Positions 1-10,278 of a DNA stretch of 64,000 nucleotides are shown one piece after another. Position 1 is the stretch's first letter, and every line of letters begins with the position of its first letter. Origin of the DNA: Tritrichomonas foetus (taxonomy: Eukaryota > Parabasalia > Tritrichomonadida > Tritrichomonadidae); contig MLAK01000749.1 in the NCBI GenBank assembly GCA_001839685.1, forward strand, positions 1 through 64,000, in the 5' to 3' direction. The notes under the pieces were generated by a model. That model saw only the letters and a list, made by a program, of their open reading frames with translations, did not search any database and had not been told where the DNA came from. Made by a program: the position numbers and the translations under genes.

Positions 1-21
1 TAATTTTGAGATATCAGATCT

Positions 22-39
22 GTTTCTGGATCCAGAAAC
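22..39. repeat. 18-bp perfect palindrome
   Basis: The sequence GTTTCTGGATCCAGAAAC reads the same on both strands. It lies at the window edge, so any larger repeat it belongs to cannot be seen. Confidence 0.7.
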
Positions 40-932
40 CGAGTTACATAAAATTTCACAAAATAATCATCATCCAAGCATTTATAAGTCAAACAAAAAT
101 AATTTTGAGATTTCAAAAATATCCATGGGTAGGGGGTCATGCTCTTTTGATTACTCATTTTATTTATTGAGTACTCAAAAAATACCCATTCAATTTGAAA
201 AGTACTCAATGAGTAGTACTCAAAAAAGCCGTGATTTTAACACAAATAAAAACAATCGAAATCACAACGGCAATGATGTTAAAAATCTTACTGACAAGAT
301 TCAACATTTTGTAAATATCTTGGTTGTAACATAGATATATCTCCGGAAGTGAAAAATCGAAAGTTATTCATGTTTTTTAAAAAAATTGTGAATCAATTTC
401 TATAAATAGAAATATCGTAGCTTGGGAAATACAAAATAACTTATAAATGAAACTATTGTGAATTATATTAAAGAGGAAAGCTATAACATACTACATTAAT
501 TCAAACACCACTTTAATCTGTTGAGAATTTGATAGTTCAAATGAAATGTCTTTTTTCCCCCGATATTTCTCCGTTAGCTCAAGAAAGAGAATACTTTTCT
601 TCTTTGTTGACACAGAATCTTCCAGACTTCCACTTAGCCTGCTAATCTGAAGCTTTGAAATACGGAACTTTTTGATAGTTATTACCAGTCAAAGTCATAA
701 AATTTTTTAGAATACTACTTAAAAAGTGATATACTGTCTACGAAGTATTCAAATAAAATGATCATAGATATTTATTAGAATTTTTCTGATTAGCTACTTA
801 TTCAAAACTTAAATTGTTCAATAATTCAAATAGTATACTTTGAGAAGTTTTCAGATTGTATAGAAATAATTAATAAAAATTTACAACCAGTTTATTTTGA
901 GATGAGAAAAAAATTGTTTCAAATAATCAAAA

Positions 933-955
933 CGCCACAGAAATTTTCTGTGGCG
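933..955. repeat. Perfect 11-bp inverted repeat (hairpin)
   Basis: Two 11-base arms (CGCCACAGAAA and its complement) flank a single T. The arm bases are much more GC-rich than the surroundings. No gene ends nearby, so a terminator role is not supported; it could be the tip of a decayed mobile element or a structured RNA. Confidence 0.6.
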
Positions 956-1298
956 ATATTTCAATGAAATCTTCAGATTTTAAGTATTCGTTATGAAGGA
1001 CTTATGTTTTCTGCTTTGAACAGACAACCCCCTTAATATAGTTTTTTTGAAGAGACAAAATTCGTTCGAAAACGACAGTTTTCGCATTGAATAAAATTAT
1101 CAAAACATATGATTAATAATCATGAGCGATTTCATGTTTCTCGAAGAATTTTGAAATCCTAGATAAAAGAAAAAAAATCTAAAAAACTACTCCAACAGAT
1201 GATATAATCATGCTTCCCTGCTAAATTGATCTTTACTACAGCCATAACTTACCGTAATGCCTGCAAATTACTACCATAAGAAAAAGTTCAAAAATTTT

Positions 1299-1324
1299 GG
1301 GGGGCTCCGCCCCCCAAACCCCCC
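1299..1324. repeat. GC-rich G6/C6 hairpin cluster
   Basis: Six Gs, a short spacer, six Cs, AAA and six more Cs occur in a region otherwise near 30 percent GC. The first two runs can pair into a tight hairpin. Such islands are typical of repeat-element termini, but no second end was found here. Confidence 0.5.
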
Positions 1325-1502
1325 GTACATATAAATTTCACATTAAGAAATAAGCAACCGCTATTAATTGATAATGAAAAGGTCAAATAAAAAGTGGTAA
1401 AATCAAGTATTCACATAAGCCAACCGCCGCTGATTACGAAATAGAAGGTGAAATATTGACACTCTTGATAACAGAAATTTTTCAATATAGCTGATAGGGT
1501 AA

Positions 1503-2504
1503 TCAATTTTTCAGAGATAAAATGTTTCGATGATCGATCAAGAAATAATATCCTTTATTCATAAAAGCTTTACAAATTGCATCAATTAGATATGTGCAAG
1601 AATTCTTATCAAAAATTTTCAATAATATCTTTCCGTCAATTAACATAAAAGTTTCAATCGCGTATGGCAAAGAGATGTCATCTCTAAATTCATACATATC
1701 CCGATATTTCAACATAGCAGGATAGTAATTTTTTGCTCGTTTTAAATATGGAAATAACCTATATATTCCTGTGGCCAACAATGGATGCGTTTTTGGATAG
1801 ACAGCCAATAGAAAAAGTCTATCAAATATTTCTTTTGTATCAAAAAGTATAAAATATTCTTCTTTTTGACTTAATATTGCACGAATTGCAGAAATGATGC
1901 AATAGCAGCTGTTGTAATTATCAATGTTATCGTTATTTGTTTCAAAGCCTATTTGGTTGATTAATTTCTGAAACATTTCGACGTCTGCATGAAATTGAAT
2001 TCGATATTTTGTGACGAGGAAAACGAAAAGGTCTCGCAGGCCAACGTTGGCTATATTTTCTATCAAAAAGTCGGATAATTCTGGAAAAAAGACTAAAATG
2101 TCGCCCCCAGTTCCAATAACGAGAGTTTCGATAATTCTCTGGAAATGACCGCAAATTCGAGGGGAGGCCGGATTTAACATTTGGAATTGACGAAGCCGTA
2201 TAAGAAACTGATCATTTTCATGAAGCATCTTCTGAAAATTGACAGTAACGCAGGTAAATATCGAAATTGAAGCGCGCGAAAATTTCATGAATTTGGGGTG
2301 ATCAACGTAGAGCTCTGTGAGTGCCCAATTCAAAAGTTCGTCCATAATTTCTTCTCTTTTGAAAAAATCGACCAATTTTTGACTCGAATTTCTCATCGCA
2401 ATCGAAAGCGAATCTTCATCGAGAACATCAACAATAGTGACATCTTCTCTTTCAAGGAGGGTCTCAATTGGGTCATATGTTGAATAAGATGCCCATCGCT
2501 GCAT
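1503..2504 (-). CDS. SAPS-like protein (PP6 regulatory subunit family), short form
   Basis: Encodes about 333 residues. The open frame reaches 2546, but that first codon is TTG; the first in-frame ATG gives MQRWASYSTYDP. The N-terminus (ETLLEREDVTIVDVLDED followed by MRNSSQKLVDFF) resembles the start of SAPS-domain proteins, which bind PP6-type phosphatase catalytic subunits, and a GHFQRIIETLV segment lies near residue 145. The 834-aa gene at 36 kb shares both blocks, so they are paralogues. This one lacks the long lysine/glutamate linker of the larger copy. Predicted cytosolic, all-helical; no membrane segment or signal peptide. The family call is inferred from motif similarity; which phosphatase it binds is unknown. 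Confidence 0.6.
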   Translation of the reverse strand: MQRWASYSTYDPIETLLEREDVTIVDVLDEDSLSIAMRNSSQKLVDFFKREEIMDELLNWALTELYVDHPKFMKFSRASISIFTCVTVNFQKMLHENDQFLIRLRQFQMLNPASPRICGHFQRIIETLVIGTGGDILVFFPELSDFLIENIANVGLRDLFVFLVTKYRIQFHADVEMFQKLINQIGFETNNDNIDNYNSCYCIISAIRAILSQKEEYFILFDTKEIFDRLFLLAVYPKTHPLLATGIYRLFPYLKRAKNYYPAMLKYRDMYEFRDDISLPYAIETFMLIDGKILLKIFDKNSCTYLIDAICKAFMNKGYYFLIDHRNILSLKN

Positions 2505-3527
2505 TCGAGAAATTGATTTTTTTTTTTTCAATGCGGAAGCATTCAATTTGAGTAGTAATTTTAACTTATCAAATTATATCAGAATATTTAAATATTAAAT
2601 GCCCATTTAATATTTCTGATCGACTTTTCTAGACAGTAAATGAAAAAATGATTAGATTTTCTATGATTAGGTTTAATTTTCGATAAAAAAAGATTTAACT
2701 GAAAATCATGAAAGAAAAAGTTAAAAAAGTGATATTGACCATGATATTCAATAATTTATGCGACAAAAACGGTTTTGATCGATTTCTCTCTGAATTCCGA
2801 TCGTTTTTATCTTGGTATTTTTTCAAATCATTTTTACTCAATTTCTTGTGATTTTTTCGTGGGAATTTTTTTGTCAACTAGATTAATATATTAACAAAAT
2901 CCTAACCAAATTATTTTCCATTTTTCATATAAAGATATATAATAATATATTAGAAGAGATATTTTAAATACTAGAGATATTCTAAAAATAAAATTCTATG
3001 CGGCACTGTTATTGAGATTAGATTATTTTCAAATTCAAAGATGTATTGAAATTATGAAAGAAATCAATTTTGACTTTTTGAATGAACTAATCGATCAAAA
3101 AATGATTAATCAATAATTGGGGTTTCATATCTTGTTATCAAATAAAATTTTAATATCTATCTGATTTCCATTATCTTCAATCTATATTCATTTACAATTC
3201 CGCATTTTGTTTCGAAAACATCAAATATTGTTCTGAAATGTCACCACATAGTATATAAATTAATTGCCAACGTTTGGTAATGAGAACAAAGTTATTCATA
3301 ACGTCTTTATTTAATGTGCTTTGGTCAAATCAAAAAATTAGCCAAAAAATACTTCAGACATATGGTACGAAATAGAATAATACATTAAATTAATTTCTAC
3401 GAAAATAATAAAACAAAACAAAAATTCAATGAAAGTTCCGCTAAGTGCTTTATTAATCATTTTTAATGTTTAATCTAACATTTTATTTGTTTTCTTGAAT
3501 TATTAAAAAAAAAAAGATAAAAGAAAA
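2505..3527. other. Intergenic, no gene seen
   Basis: AT-rich sequence between two minus-strand genes. Only short frames with biased composition occur. The region must hold the promoter of the SAPS-like gene and the 3' end of the serine-rich frame. Confidence 0.5.
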
Positions 3528-4628
3528 TTATTTGTTTGATCGAGGAATTTTTGATTTTCTTGTTTTCTTTTCTTCCATTCCTTTCTCACTTGCAATAAGG
3601 AGGTCATTTGCATAGTCAAGTGCAGACTGTGCATCAACCAAATGAGGTGGACGGGATAGTTTGGAAATTGTGAATTTATCTTCGGACACTTGTGGAGTAA
3701 TTTGTCGGCGGGAATCAAGTTTGGGGGGTGGTGCCATTGTTTTTTTAGTCATTTTTGTTTGAGAATTTTGTATTTTTGGTTGTTTTTCATGTTTGGACGG
3801 CAGATTTTGTTTCGGTGGAGAATTCATTTTTGGATTTTTAGGAATTGGAACAAACAATTTATCTTCATCTGATGAATCAATTAAAAACATTTCTTGTTTG
3901 AACGGTGGCACAGCAGGTTTTCCTTGATTTACATTATCTGAGGAACTCGTAGAGGTCGATTTCAATGGATTTTGGTATTCAAACGAAGATTTTGGTGGAG
4001 GTTTTGTTTTCTGTTGTCTTGAAGACGAATTTTTTGGTTGGATGTTGACTTCGTAATTGTCACTATCATCGGATGAATCATCAACGAAAACCTGCTTATT
4101 AAGTATTGGTGGTTTATTGGATTGAGTGCTTGGTTGTTTACTTTGATTTTTGGTCGGCTTTTTGGCACGAATTGGAACAAATTCGTCACTGCTTGAGGAA
4201 TCGTCAAGATTGAGTTTCTTTGGAGGAGGATTTTGAATTTTCTTGACAGATTTTTTGGATCCTTTCTGTTCTAGAAAATCATCATTTGAAGATGAATTTC
4301 TTAAAGGAGAATTATTTGAAGATGAAGATGCATCACTTGGTTTCGCATTCATTTTCTTATTCATATTGTTTGGTTTTTTATTCATGTTTTGCATGATTTT
4401 ATTTTGGTGTTCTTCGTGATCAGATGAAGTTGATGAGCTGTTGTCATCATGTGATGATTTTTTCATAAGTTTCTTGTTTAATGGTGATTGATTTGATGGT
4501 TTGAAATTATTTGATTTCTTAACGGTAATTTTATTTCCATCTTCAGAAGATGACGAAAGGTGAATTGAATTAGCTTCAAGATTGAGTTTCCGAAGCATTT
4601 CTATATGCTCTAAATCAGATGATGACAT
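3528..4628 (-). CDS. Serine/lysine-rich low-complexity protein, probably the C-terminal part of the CARMIL-like gene
   Basis: A 366-aa frame of Ser, Asp, Lys, Pro and Asn runs with repeated acidic clusters such as DDSSSSDEFVPI, DSSDDSDNYEV and DSSDEDKLFVPI, which look like casein-kinase-2 type sites. No folded domain is visible. The ATG at 4628 is possible, but protein-like sequence (QKENEAKELIMSSSDLEH) continues upstream in the same frame back to a nine-A run at 4663-4671, where it meets the end of the 114-aa frame. I infer that the two were one frame, now separated by a homopolymer slip (real or sequencing). An independent gene starting at 4628 remains possible. Confidence 0.6.
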   Translation of the reverse strand: MSSSDLEHIEMLRKLNLEANSIHLSSSSEDGNKITVKKSNNFKPSNQSPLNKKLMKKSSHDDNSSSTSSDHEEHQNKIMQNMNKKPNNMNKKMNAKPSDASSSSNNSPLRNSSSNDDFLEQKGSKKSVKKIQNPPPKKLNLDDSSSSDEFVPIRAKKPTKNQSKQPSTQSNKPPILNKQVFVDDSSDDSDNYEVNIQPKNSSSRQQKTKPPPKSSFEYQNPLKSTSTSSSDNVNQGKPAVPPFKQEMFLIDSSDEDKLFVPIPKNPKMNSPPKQNLPSKHEKQPKIQNSQTKMTKKTMAPPPKLDSRRQITPQVSEDKFTISKLSRPPHLVDAQSALDYANDLLIASEKGMEEKKTRKSKIPRSNK

Positions 4629-4644
4629 GATAAGTTCTTTAGCC

Positions 4645-5016
4645 TCATTTTCTTTTTGTATATTTTTTTTTGTCGTAATCTTTTGGATTTGGCTTTATTT
4701 CATTATTTCTTGATCGATCGAAATCATCAAATGAACGATATTTTTCATGATTGATTTTTGGTTTCTTACGTGGCTTTAAAAGAAGTGGCGGGGCTTCTTT
4801 AACTATTTTTAGTGATGTTACTTTTCCAAAATCTGGATCATCATTTTCCATTAAATTATCAAGAGCATTTGGATCAATATTTCGAGTAGCAAGCTCTAGT
4901 GATGTTTGATCAACTTCTTGAAGCATTGTTTGCCCAAATTGAATTCTGGCTTTTTCATCATCAACATCTGAATCATGTCGATTGATCAATAATTTCTTCG
5001 TGCGCTGAATTATTGG
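4645..5016 (-). CDS. Acidic/basic linker frame, in frame after the stop of the CARMIL-like gene
   Basis: An open frame with no ATG near its start (only a TTG, then an ATG about 22 residues further in). It continues in the same frame as the upstream LRR gene, separated only by TGA at 5017-5019. About 124 residues read PIIQRTKKLLINRHDSDV onward, with acidic, then basic Pro/Lys-rich composition including LLLKPRKKPK. This is coding-like and is best explained as part of one larger protein. The TGA may be a sequencing error, a recent nonsense mutation or a readthrough stop. No domain recognised. Confidence 0.5.
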   Translation of the reverse strand, partial: PIIQRTKKLLINRHDSDVDDEKARIQFGQTMLQEVDQTSLELATRNIDPNALDNLMENDDPDFGKVTSLKIVKEAPPLLLKPRKKPKINHEKYRSFDDFDRSRNNEIKPNPKDYDKKKYTKRK

Positions 5017-7695
5017 TCAGTCATCATTTTCATATGTATCTTGGGTTTTTTGTGAATTACTTTGTTCTTGTTTATTTTTCCTATTATTGGTGTTATTAAA
5101 TGCAATTGATTCACTTTCAATATTATTAGAATTGTTATTTGGTCTTTCAATCAAAGAATCAACAAAAATATCTTCAAAATTAATTCCCAGTGTTGGTGAA
5201 TCGAAGAATTCAGGATAAACAGGATCATTTTCTGATACAATTTTCGACAAGCATGGTGATTCCAAATCATCATAACATTTCATTTTTCCAATTTTAATCT
5301 TTTCTATTTTCGCTCTATTTTTAATATTTTCGCCTTTCTTTTCAAAAGGTAGTGGTAATCCAAATATGCTTCCCACACAAGAATGTGTTGTTAAATCATC
5401 TAAATTGATTTTCATTCTTTTTCTTGCTTTATTTGAAATTTCAGCAACTAAGTCTTCAATGTAATCTGATGTTTCAAAGGGAAGTTCACATGGTAACTTC
5501 AAATAATTACGATTATCATTGATAGCATTCATTGCATTTGTTTGCAATTCAATCAAAAGTTGAACAAACTCGGGTCTGTTCATATCATCGTGAGTTGAAA
5601 TAAATTTTTCACAATCAGAAATCGGGAAATTAAAAGAAATCAAATTTCTTGCGGAAGGAATGGCTTCAATTAATGTTTTTATATCAGTAAGACCATTTCC
5701 ATCACACTTTAATGATGATAAATTGACACATTGTGACATAATTTGAACAAATAATGGAATTGCTTGATTTTTCGCATAATTATCTCTGACATCCAATTCT
5801 TCAATTGTTCCATTTTTGATCACATTCTTTAAAAATGGGAGTAATTCTGAATGAAGACGATGTTTTCGACTTCCTGCAATTGAAATATTTACAAGGGATT
5901 TCAAATTCAACAATTGACTTAATTGTTTTCCTATTCCCTCCATAGACTTATCAAAATTGTCATCTAATTTCAAAGTATGCAGTTTTTTGAAATTAATTAA
6001 AACAGAATAAAGTTTGTTAAAATCATTTTCATTCATTGAATTGGAAGATAAAGTCAATTGACGGAATTTAGACAATTTCCTACATTTCGAAAATGCTCCC
6101 AAAACAATAGAAAGGTTTTTACCATTCAAATTTAAGTCATCTAAATGTAATGACATATATTTGATGTATTCATTTTCATCAATTGTTGTAATTATTGTTG
6201 AAATATCATCAGCTGAAAGATCAGCACCGTTTATAGAGAGTTCATTCAGTGTTTTTGTTGATTTAAGAAATGAAACAAGTAAATAAACAGCTCCTTCATC
6301 CAATGTAACATTATTTATGATGAGTTTTTCTAATTGAACGTTTTCTTTATATAATGATTTCAGGATTGGTGATGTTTCTTCAGTAACAGAGGATAAATCT
6401 AAATATTTCAGATTAGATACTGAAAGGAAATGACGGAAAGCTGAAAACGCATGTTCAGTGAATAAATTCATTTTCGCAATAGAAAGAAATTGTAACTTAT
6501 CAACAAATTCAAAATCAGACAAAGCTTTGAAAATGAGTTCAGCATCATCTGAATTAATATCACAATAATTTAAATTTAAATAATAAATTGGTGCAGTTGA
6601 ACATTGAATAATTCTTGCAAAATGTGAAAAATCTTTGAATTTATTAAAACTGAAATCCCAGAAAGAAACACCAAAATTTTTACTTTTTGCAACACTTTTA
6701 GCAAGATCTGAAATACCTTCAGTTGCATTACAATTTGAAAAATGAACAAGTTTTATTGATGGGCAATAGGAAATAATTGAAGAAAATGTTTTCAATACTT
6801 CTGGACATTCAAAATTGTATAAACAAACACCAGAAATCGTTTGCATAGTATTCAAAGTGTCAAATAATGGCAAAAGGTTGGATTTGGCTGTTTTTCCAAT
6901 ATAAAAATTGGGTGGAAGAAGAGAAACATCAAGAATTGGATTTCTCGTAGTAATCAAGCTATGAATGTATCTAACAACATCATGGTTATATTTAACTTCA
7001 TTGTTTGTACATCCAACGAAGTAATAAAATTGAAATATTTGGGAAAGTGAAATCGGCAAATCAATTTCTGGAAAGAGATTTTCATTATCTGTCCGAACAT
7101 CAATTTCATCTTTTGGATCAATTAAAGTGAATGATAAATAATAGTTTCTGTATAATAATTGAGCAAACTTGTTTGATTTTGATCCACTTATTGAGAGATT
7201 GGAAGAATCTGTTTTAATAACAACAGACTTATTGCTTCTTAATGTTATTTTATGAATTGTTGAAATGTGAATCATTTCATAAACTTCATAATTTTTGATG
7301 TCATTTTCATTGTTTTGTTTTTGAGAGTTTTTGTGAACATTTTTTTTATTGATATCGTCTTTCAGATTTTCTTTAGAAATGGTTTTCTTTCGTGCTTCTT
7401 GAGGTAAAATGAAAAGTGATATGAAATGAGATGATAATGCGATAATTGCGTTTTCCTGAACTTTTTTGGAATATCGGACTGATTCGGATTTGAAAGCAAA
7501 GTGTATCGGTCTTTGGTTGCGTGGAAAGAAGGATTCGATAAATTTGATTTCGTTTGGAGACAGTTCATCGCTATCGAGTTGAGTGCTGCTTTCTTCAGTT
7601 AGATAACGTTGATCGCGCGAATTTGAGTCGGAGTTGCTTTTCGAATCAGATGCATTGCTATTCGATGAATCCGAATAATCTTTCCTTCTTGACAT
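5017..7695 (-). CDS. CARMIL-like leucine-rich-repeat protein
   Basis: Encodes 892 residues. Residues 1-45 are Ser/Asp-rich. A PH-like module follows (about 50-200: SESVRYSKKVQENAII, then YEMIHISTIHKITLRS). From about 240 to 690 there are leucine-rich repeats of the ribonuclease-inhibitor type, for example LNLNYCDINSDDAELIFKAL and LKLDDNFDKSMEGIGKQL. This order (PH, LRR) is that of CARMIL proteins, which link capping protein, Arp2/3 and myosin I at the membrane and promote actin assembly. The C-terminus ends earlier than usual for CARMIL, with an in-frame continuation after TGA (see 4645-5016). No canonical capping-protein motif was found in the downstream frames. The ATG directly follows an A-rich leader. 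Confidence 0.75.
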   Translation of the reverse strand: MSRRKDYSDSSNSNASDSKSNSDSNSRDQRYLTEESSTQLDSDELSPNEIKFIESFFPRNQRPIHFAFKSESVRYSKKVQENAIIALSSHFISLFILPQEARKKTISKENLKDDINKKNVHKNSQKQNNENDIKNYEVYEMIHISTIHKITLRSNKSVVIKTDSSNLSISGSKSNKFAQLLYRNYYLSFTLIDPKDEIDVRTDNENLFPEIDLPISLSQIFQFYYFVGCTNNEVKYNHDVVRYIHSLITTRNPILDVSLLPPNFYIGKTAKSNLLPLFDTLNTMQTISGVCLYNFECPEVLKTFSSIISYCPSIKLVHFSNCNATEGISDLAKSVAKSKNFGVSFWDFSFNKFKDFSHFARIIQCSTAPIYYLNLNYCDINSDDAELIFKALSDFEFVDKLQFLSIAKMNLFTEHAFSAFRHFLSVSNLKYLDLSSVTEETSPILKSLYKENVQLEKLIINNVTLDEGAVYLLVSFLKSTKTLNELSINGADLSADDISTIITTIDENEYIKYMSLHLDDLNLNGKNLSIVLGAFSKCRKLSKFRQLTLSSNSMNENDFNKLYSVLINFKKLHTLKLDDNFDKSMEGIGKQLSQLLNLKSLVNISIAGSRKHRLHSELLPFLKNVIKNGTIEELDVRDNYAKNQAIPLFVQIMSQCVNLSSLKCDGNGLTDIKTLIEAIPSARNLISFNFPISDCEKFISTHDDMNRPEFVQLLIELQTNAMNAINDNRNYLKLPCELPFETSDYIEDLVAEISNKARKRMKINLDDLTTHSCVGSIFGLPLPFEKKGENIKNRAKIEKIKIGKMKCYDDLESPCLSKIVSENDPVYPEFFDSPTLGINFEDIFVDSLIERPNNNSNNIESESIAFNNTNNRKNKQEQSNSQKTQDTYENDD

Positions 7696-7921
7696 TTTTG
7701 ATTATTTGAAAATATTCACCTTGTTGCTTTGAATTTTTAACTATATATCAAAATTTGGTTTTGATTGAATTTTTTAACAAGTTTGATACATTATTTTTCA
7801 GTTAACTGAAAAATTATTAACGCAAAAAAGAATCATTCAAAATAAAGAGATTTGATATATAATACGTATTTATATAATATTTTTACATTAAAATTTCTAT
7901 TGATTAGTGTTGTGAGAATTA

Positions 7922-9721
7922 TTATTTCCGACCTTTACTTTTAGTGAAATGTTTAAGAAAAGTCTGTACTTTTGGATTTCCAACCGCAGTCAAAGCTGCT
8001 TCTTCAATTGCTGTTTGGATATCTTCATTATTTAAAGCTTCACTTGAGAGACCAGTAAGCGCATAATAAAGTCTCTGTCCCCACTTAGACCAATCTCCAT
8101 CAGATGAACTATGACTGTGCGAATTAGTGAATTTATTCTGCTTTTGTTTCTGTAATTCTTTTTGAACTTCTTGTTGAAGTTTTTGTTGATATTTTTGCTG
8201 GTATTTTTGTTGATATTTTTCATTTAATTGTTGTTCGAGTTTTTGTTGGATTTGAGTTTCTAATTTTTGAGTTATTTTTTGTTTTATTTCCTGTTTCAAT
8301 TGTTTTTCTTGTTCATTATATTGTTGTTGTTCTTTTAATGATTTTTGTTGAAATTTATTTTTCTCGTCAGTCAATTGTTCTTTAAATTGTTGTTGCTGTT
8401 GAATTAATTTGTGTTTTAATTGTTTATTTTCATTTTTCATTTGTTGATGTTCTTGTTTTAGTTGTTGATATTTTTCTTCTTTTTGCTGATTTTGTTCATC
8501 ATTTTTTTGAATTGTATTTTGATTAGTTTGATATTTATATTTCAATTCAGAATTCTTTTTATTTAATTCGGAGTTCTTTTGATTCAATTCAGAATTCTGT
8601 TGATGTAATTCAGAATTCTTTTTATTTAATTCCGAATTTTCTTTTTGGATTTCAAGTAATTTTTGTTTTATTGTATTGATTTCTTGATTTTGTTGAGTTA
8701 TTTTATCATCTTTATGATGAATAGTTACTTCGTGATCTTCCATTGTAGATTTTATGTTTTTCATTGTAATTGAATGATCTTTAAGTCTATTATCACGCTC
8801 TTGAAGTTCTTGTTTCATTTCAATAAATTGCTTTTCTATTTCTTTTGTTAAATTCACTATTGAACCAATATTCCCATCATTATTATTGATAACCTTAGCT
8901 AAATGAGAAAATGCTTTTTTATACTCGCTATTAGTTTTTATTTCTTTGTCTAATTCTACTTTCAAATTTTCAGAAAATCGCCTCAGTGAGCCACTGATTG
9001 TTACTTCTTGTAAGAGTAAAACACGAATTTCATCATCTCGAATGTTTTCGTTTTGAAGTATGTCTGTTAAATTTTGAATTCGTTTTGATGCATCTATTTT
9101 TGCTTGATTTAAATCTAAAAATTGAGAAATATTCAAATAATCATTTCCAGCTGAATTTTCAGGAGGTGGACCTAAAAATTTCATAGTTTGAGCGGCTTGT
9201 TCAAGGATCAACTTTTTCGTTGATTCAGAAAGAAATGTTTTTCCAGAATGTGAAGAAACTAAAAACAATGATTGAAGCTCTGGTGATTCAGCCAATCTAG
9301 TCAAAAATTCAATATGTCCTTGAATTATAGCACAGAGTCGAGGAATTGAAAATTCTGTTTTTGACTCATATGATTTAATTACAAATTCGAATAAACTTCG
9401 AACTTTTTGACGAACATCAGAAATTCCATCAATTTCATGAAGCTTTTTAATCATTTCTACATTGTTTTTTGGGAGATCGTTTAATTGCTCTTGAATGATA
9501 TCATTCAGGATATCATCGAGTTCCGTGGATTGGGCAAATCGAGACTTTTCGAGAAATGAAATATGCTCTTCTTTTTCACGTAATTGCGATTTGAGAGATT
9601 CAACTTCAACTTTTAAAGCATTGATGTGAGCGATTTGTTCTTGGCCGATAAGTGAAGTGCAATCCATAGTGACATCGCTGATGTCATTCATAATGTCGCC
9701 GAAATAGTCTTGGATATTCAT
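7922..9721 (-). CDS. Long coiled-coil protein
   Basis: 599 residues. An N-terminal segment (1-90) holds a first heptad stretch. A mostly helical part (about 90-280, with VRQKVRSLFEFVIKSYE) follows. From about 290 to 530 the protein is a long coiled coil that becomes very Gln/Lys-rich and contains near-exact heptads (NSELNKK, NSELHQQ, NSELNQK, NSELNKK). A short globular C-terminus (WGQRLYYALTGLSSEAL) closes it. Likely cytoskeletal or a tether; no specific family recognised. The heptad run is a place where repeat number may vary between strains. Confidence 0.7.
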   Translation of the reverse strand: MNIQDYFGDIMNDISDVTMDCTSLIGQEQIAHINALKVEVESLKSQLREKEEHISFLEKSRFAQSTELDDILNDIIQEQLNDLPKNNVEMIKKLHEIDGISDVRQKVRSLFEFVIKSYESKTEFSIPRLCAIIQGHIEFLTRLAESPELQSLFLVSSHSGKTFLSESTKKLILEQAAQTMKFLGPPPENSAGNDYLNISQFLDLNQAKIDASKRIQNLTDILQNENIRDDEIRVLLLQEVTISGSLRRFSENLKVELDKEIKTNSEYKKAFSHLAKVINNNDGNIGSIVNLTKEIEKQFIEMKQELQERDNRLKDHSITMKNIKSTMEDHEVTIHHKDDKITQQNQEINTIKQKLLEIQKENSELNKKNSELHQQNSELNQKNSELNKKNSELKYKYQTNQNTIQKNDEQNQQKEEKYQQLKQEHQQMKNENKQLKHKLIQQQQQFKEQLTDEKNKFQQKSLKEQQQYNEQEKQLKQEIKQKITQKLETQIQQKLEQQLNEKYQQKYQQKYQQKLQQEVQKELQKQKQNKFTNSHSHSSSDGDWSKWGQRLYYALTGLSSEALNNEDIQTAIEEAALTAVGNPKVQTFLKHFTKSKGRK

Positions 9722-10278
9722 TTTATTATCGCCGATTTTCAGAAATTTGAATAGAAAAATGTCCCCGCCATAATTAAACGTTCTCCTTTAACGTGCGAAA
9801 CCGAAAATATTAAATGTATATCTGGTCATTTCATTCATGGATTTATCATTCACAAATGTTTGGATTTTTTGTCAACCTTATGAATTTTATTCCTTTTTCC
9901 GATGAATATTAACACTTAAAATGGGTTAACATAATTGGACTTTACCAGCCCCTTCGACTCATTCTGTCATTTGAAGAAGTGTGACTTCAATAGTTCACAT
10001 CTACTTTTGACCTTTATTTGACCATTCACTTCACAATTCATTGTTCTCTCATATGGAAAATGAATACTGCAGTATTTTGTAGTGATCAAAGAAACGAAAA
10101 AGAGAGGAAAACAAAACAACAACAGCAAAAAAAATAAAAAAAGAAGAAAAAAGAAGAAAGAAAAAAAAAAAGAAATGAATTCAAAAAAAAAAGGTGTAAT
10201 TGAATTCAGCCTAATTTGAACAACAAACAAGTTTATTCATTTGTTCCTGAAGATTTTCTTTAAAACAACAAAGTTTGA
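9722..10278. other. Intergenic with purine-rich tract
   Basis: No gene. The stretch has an A/G-rich tract at about 10,090-10,190 and two TTTGACC strings near 10,005-10,022 on the plus strand, a motif seen upstream of other genes here. The 87-aa minus frame across the purine tract is a composition artefact. Confidence 0.5.

Larger units (their letters stand above)
1..1502. other. Gene-poor leader with palindromes and a short coding remnant
   Basis: No convincing gene. The stretch holds an 18-bp perfect palindrome near position 22, a G-rich string near 125 that recurs near 19,540, a perfect 11-bp inverted repeat at 933-955, and a G6/C6 cluster near 1,299. A plus-strand frame from about 541 to 642 reads like the N-terminus of a real protein (34 residues starting MKCLFSPDIS) but ends at once, so I take it as a decayed gene fragment. 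Everything else is stop-rich AT sequence. Confidence 0.5.

Noticed and set aside
125..334. 69-aa plus-strand frame
   Set aside because: No family, Ser/Gln/Asn filler composition, unclear start; more likely non-coding.
5017..5100. A spliced intron removing the TGA of the CARMIL-like gene
   Set aside because: GTAATTC to TTCAG can be drawn, but joining leads directly to another stop.
9967..10230. Phe/Leu-rich 87-aa minus frame
   Set aside because: Antisense reading of a purine tract.
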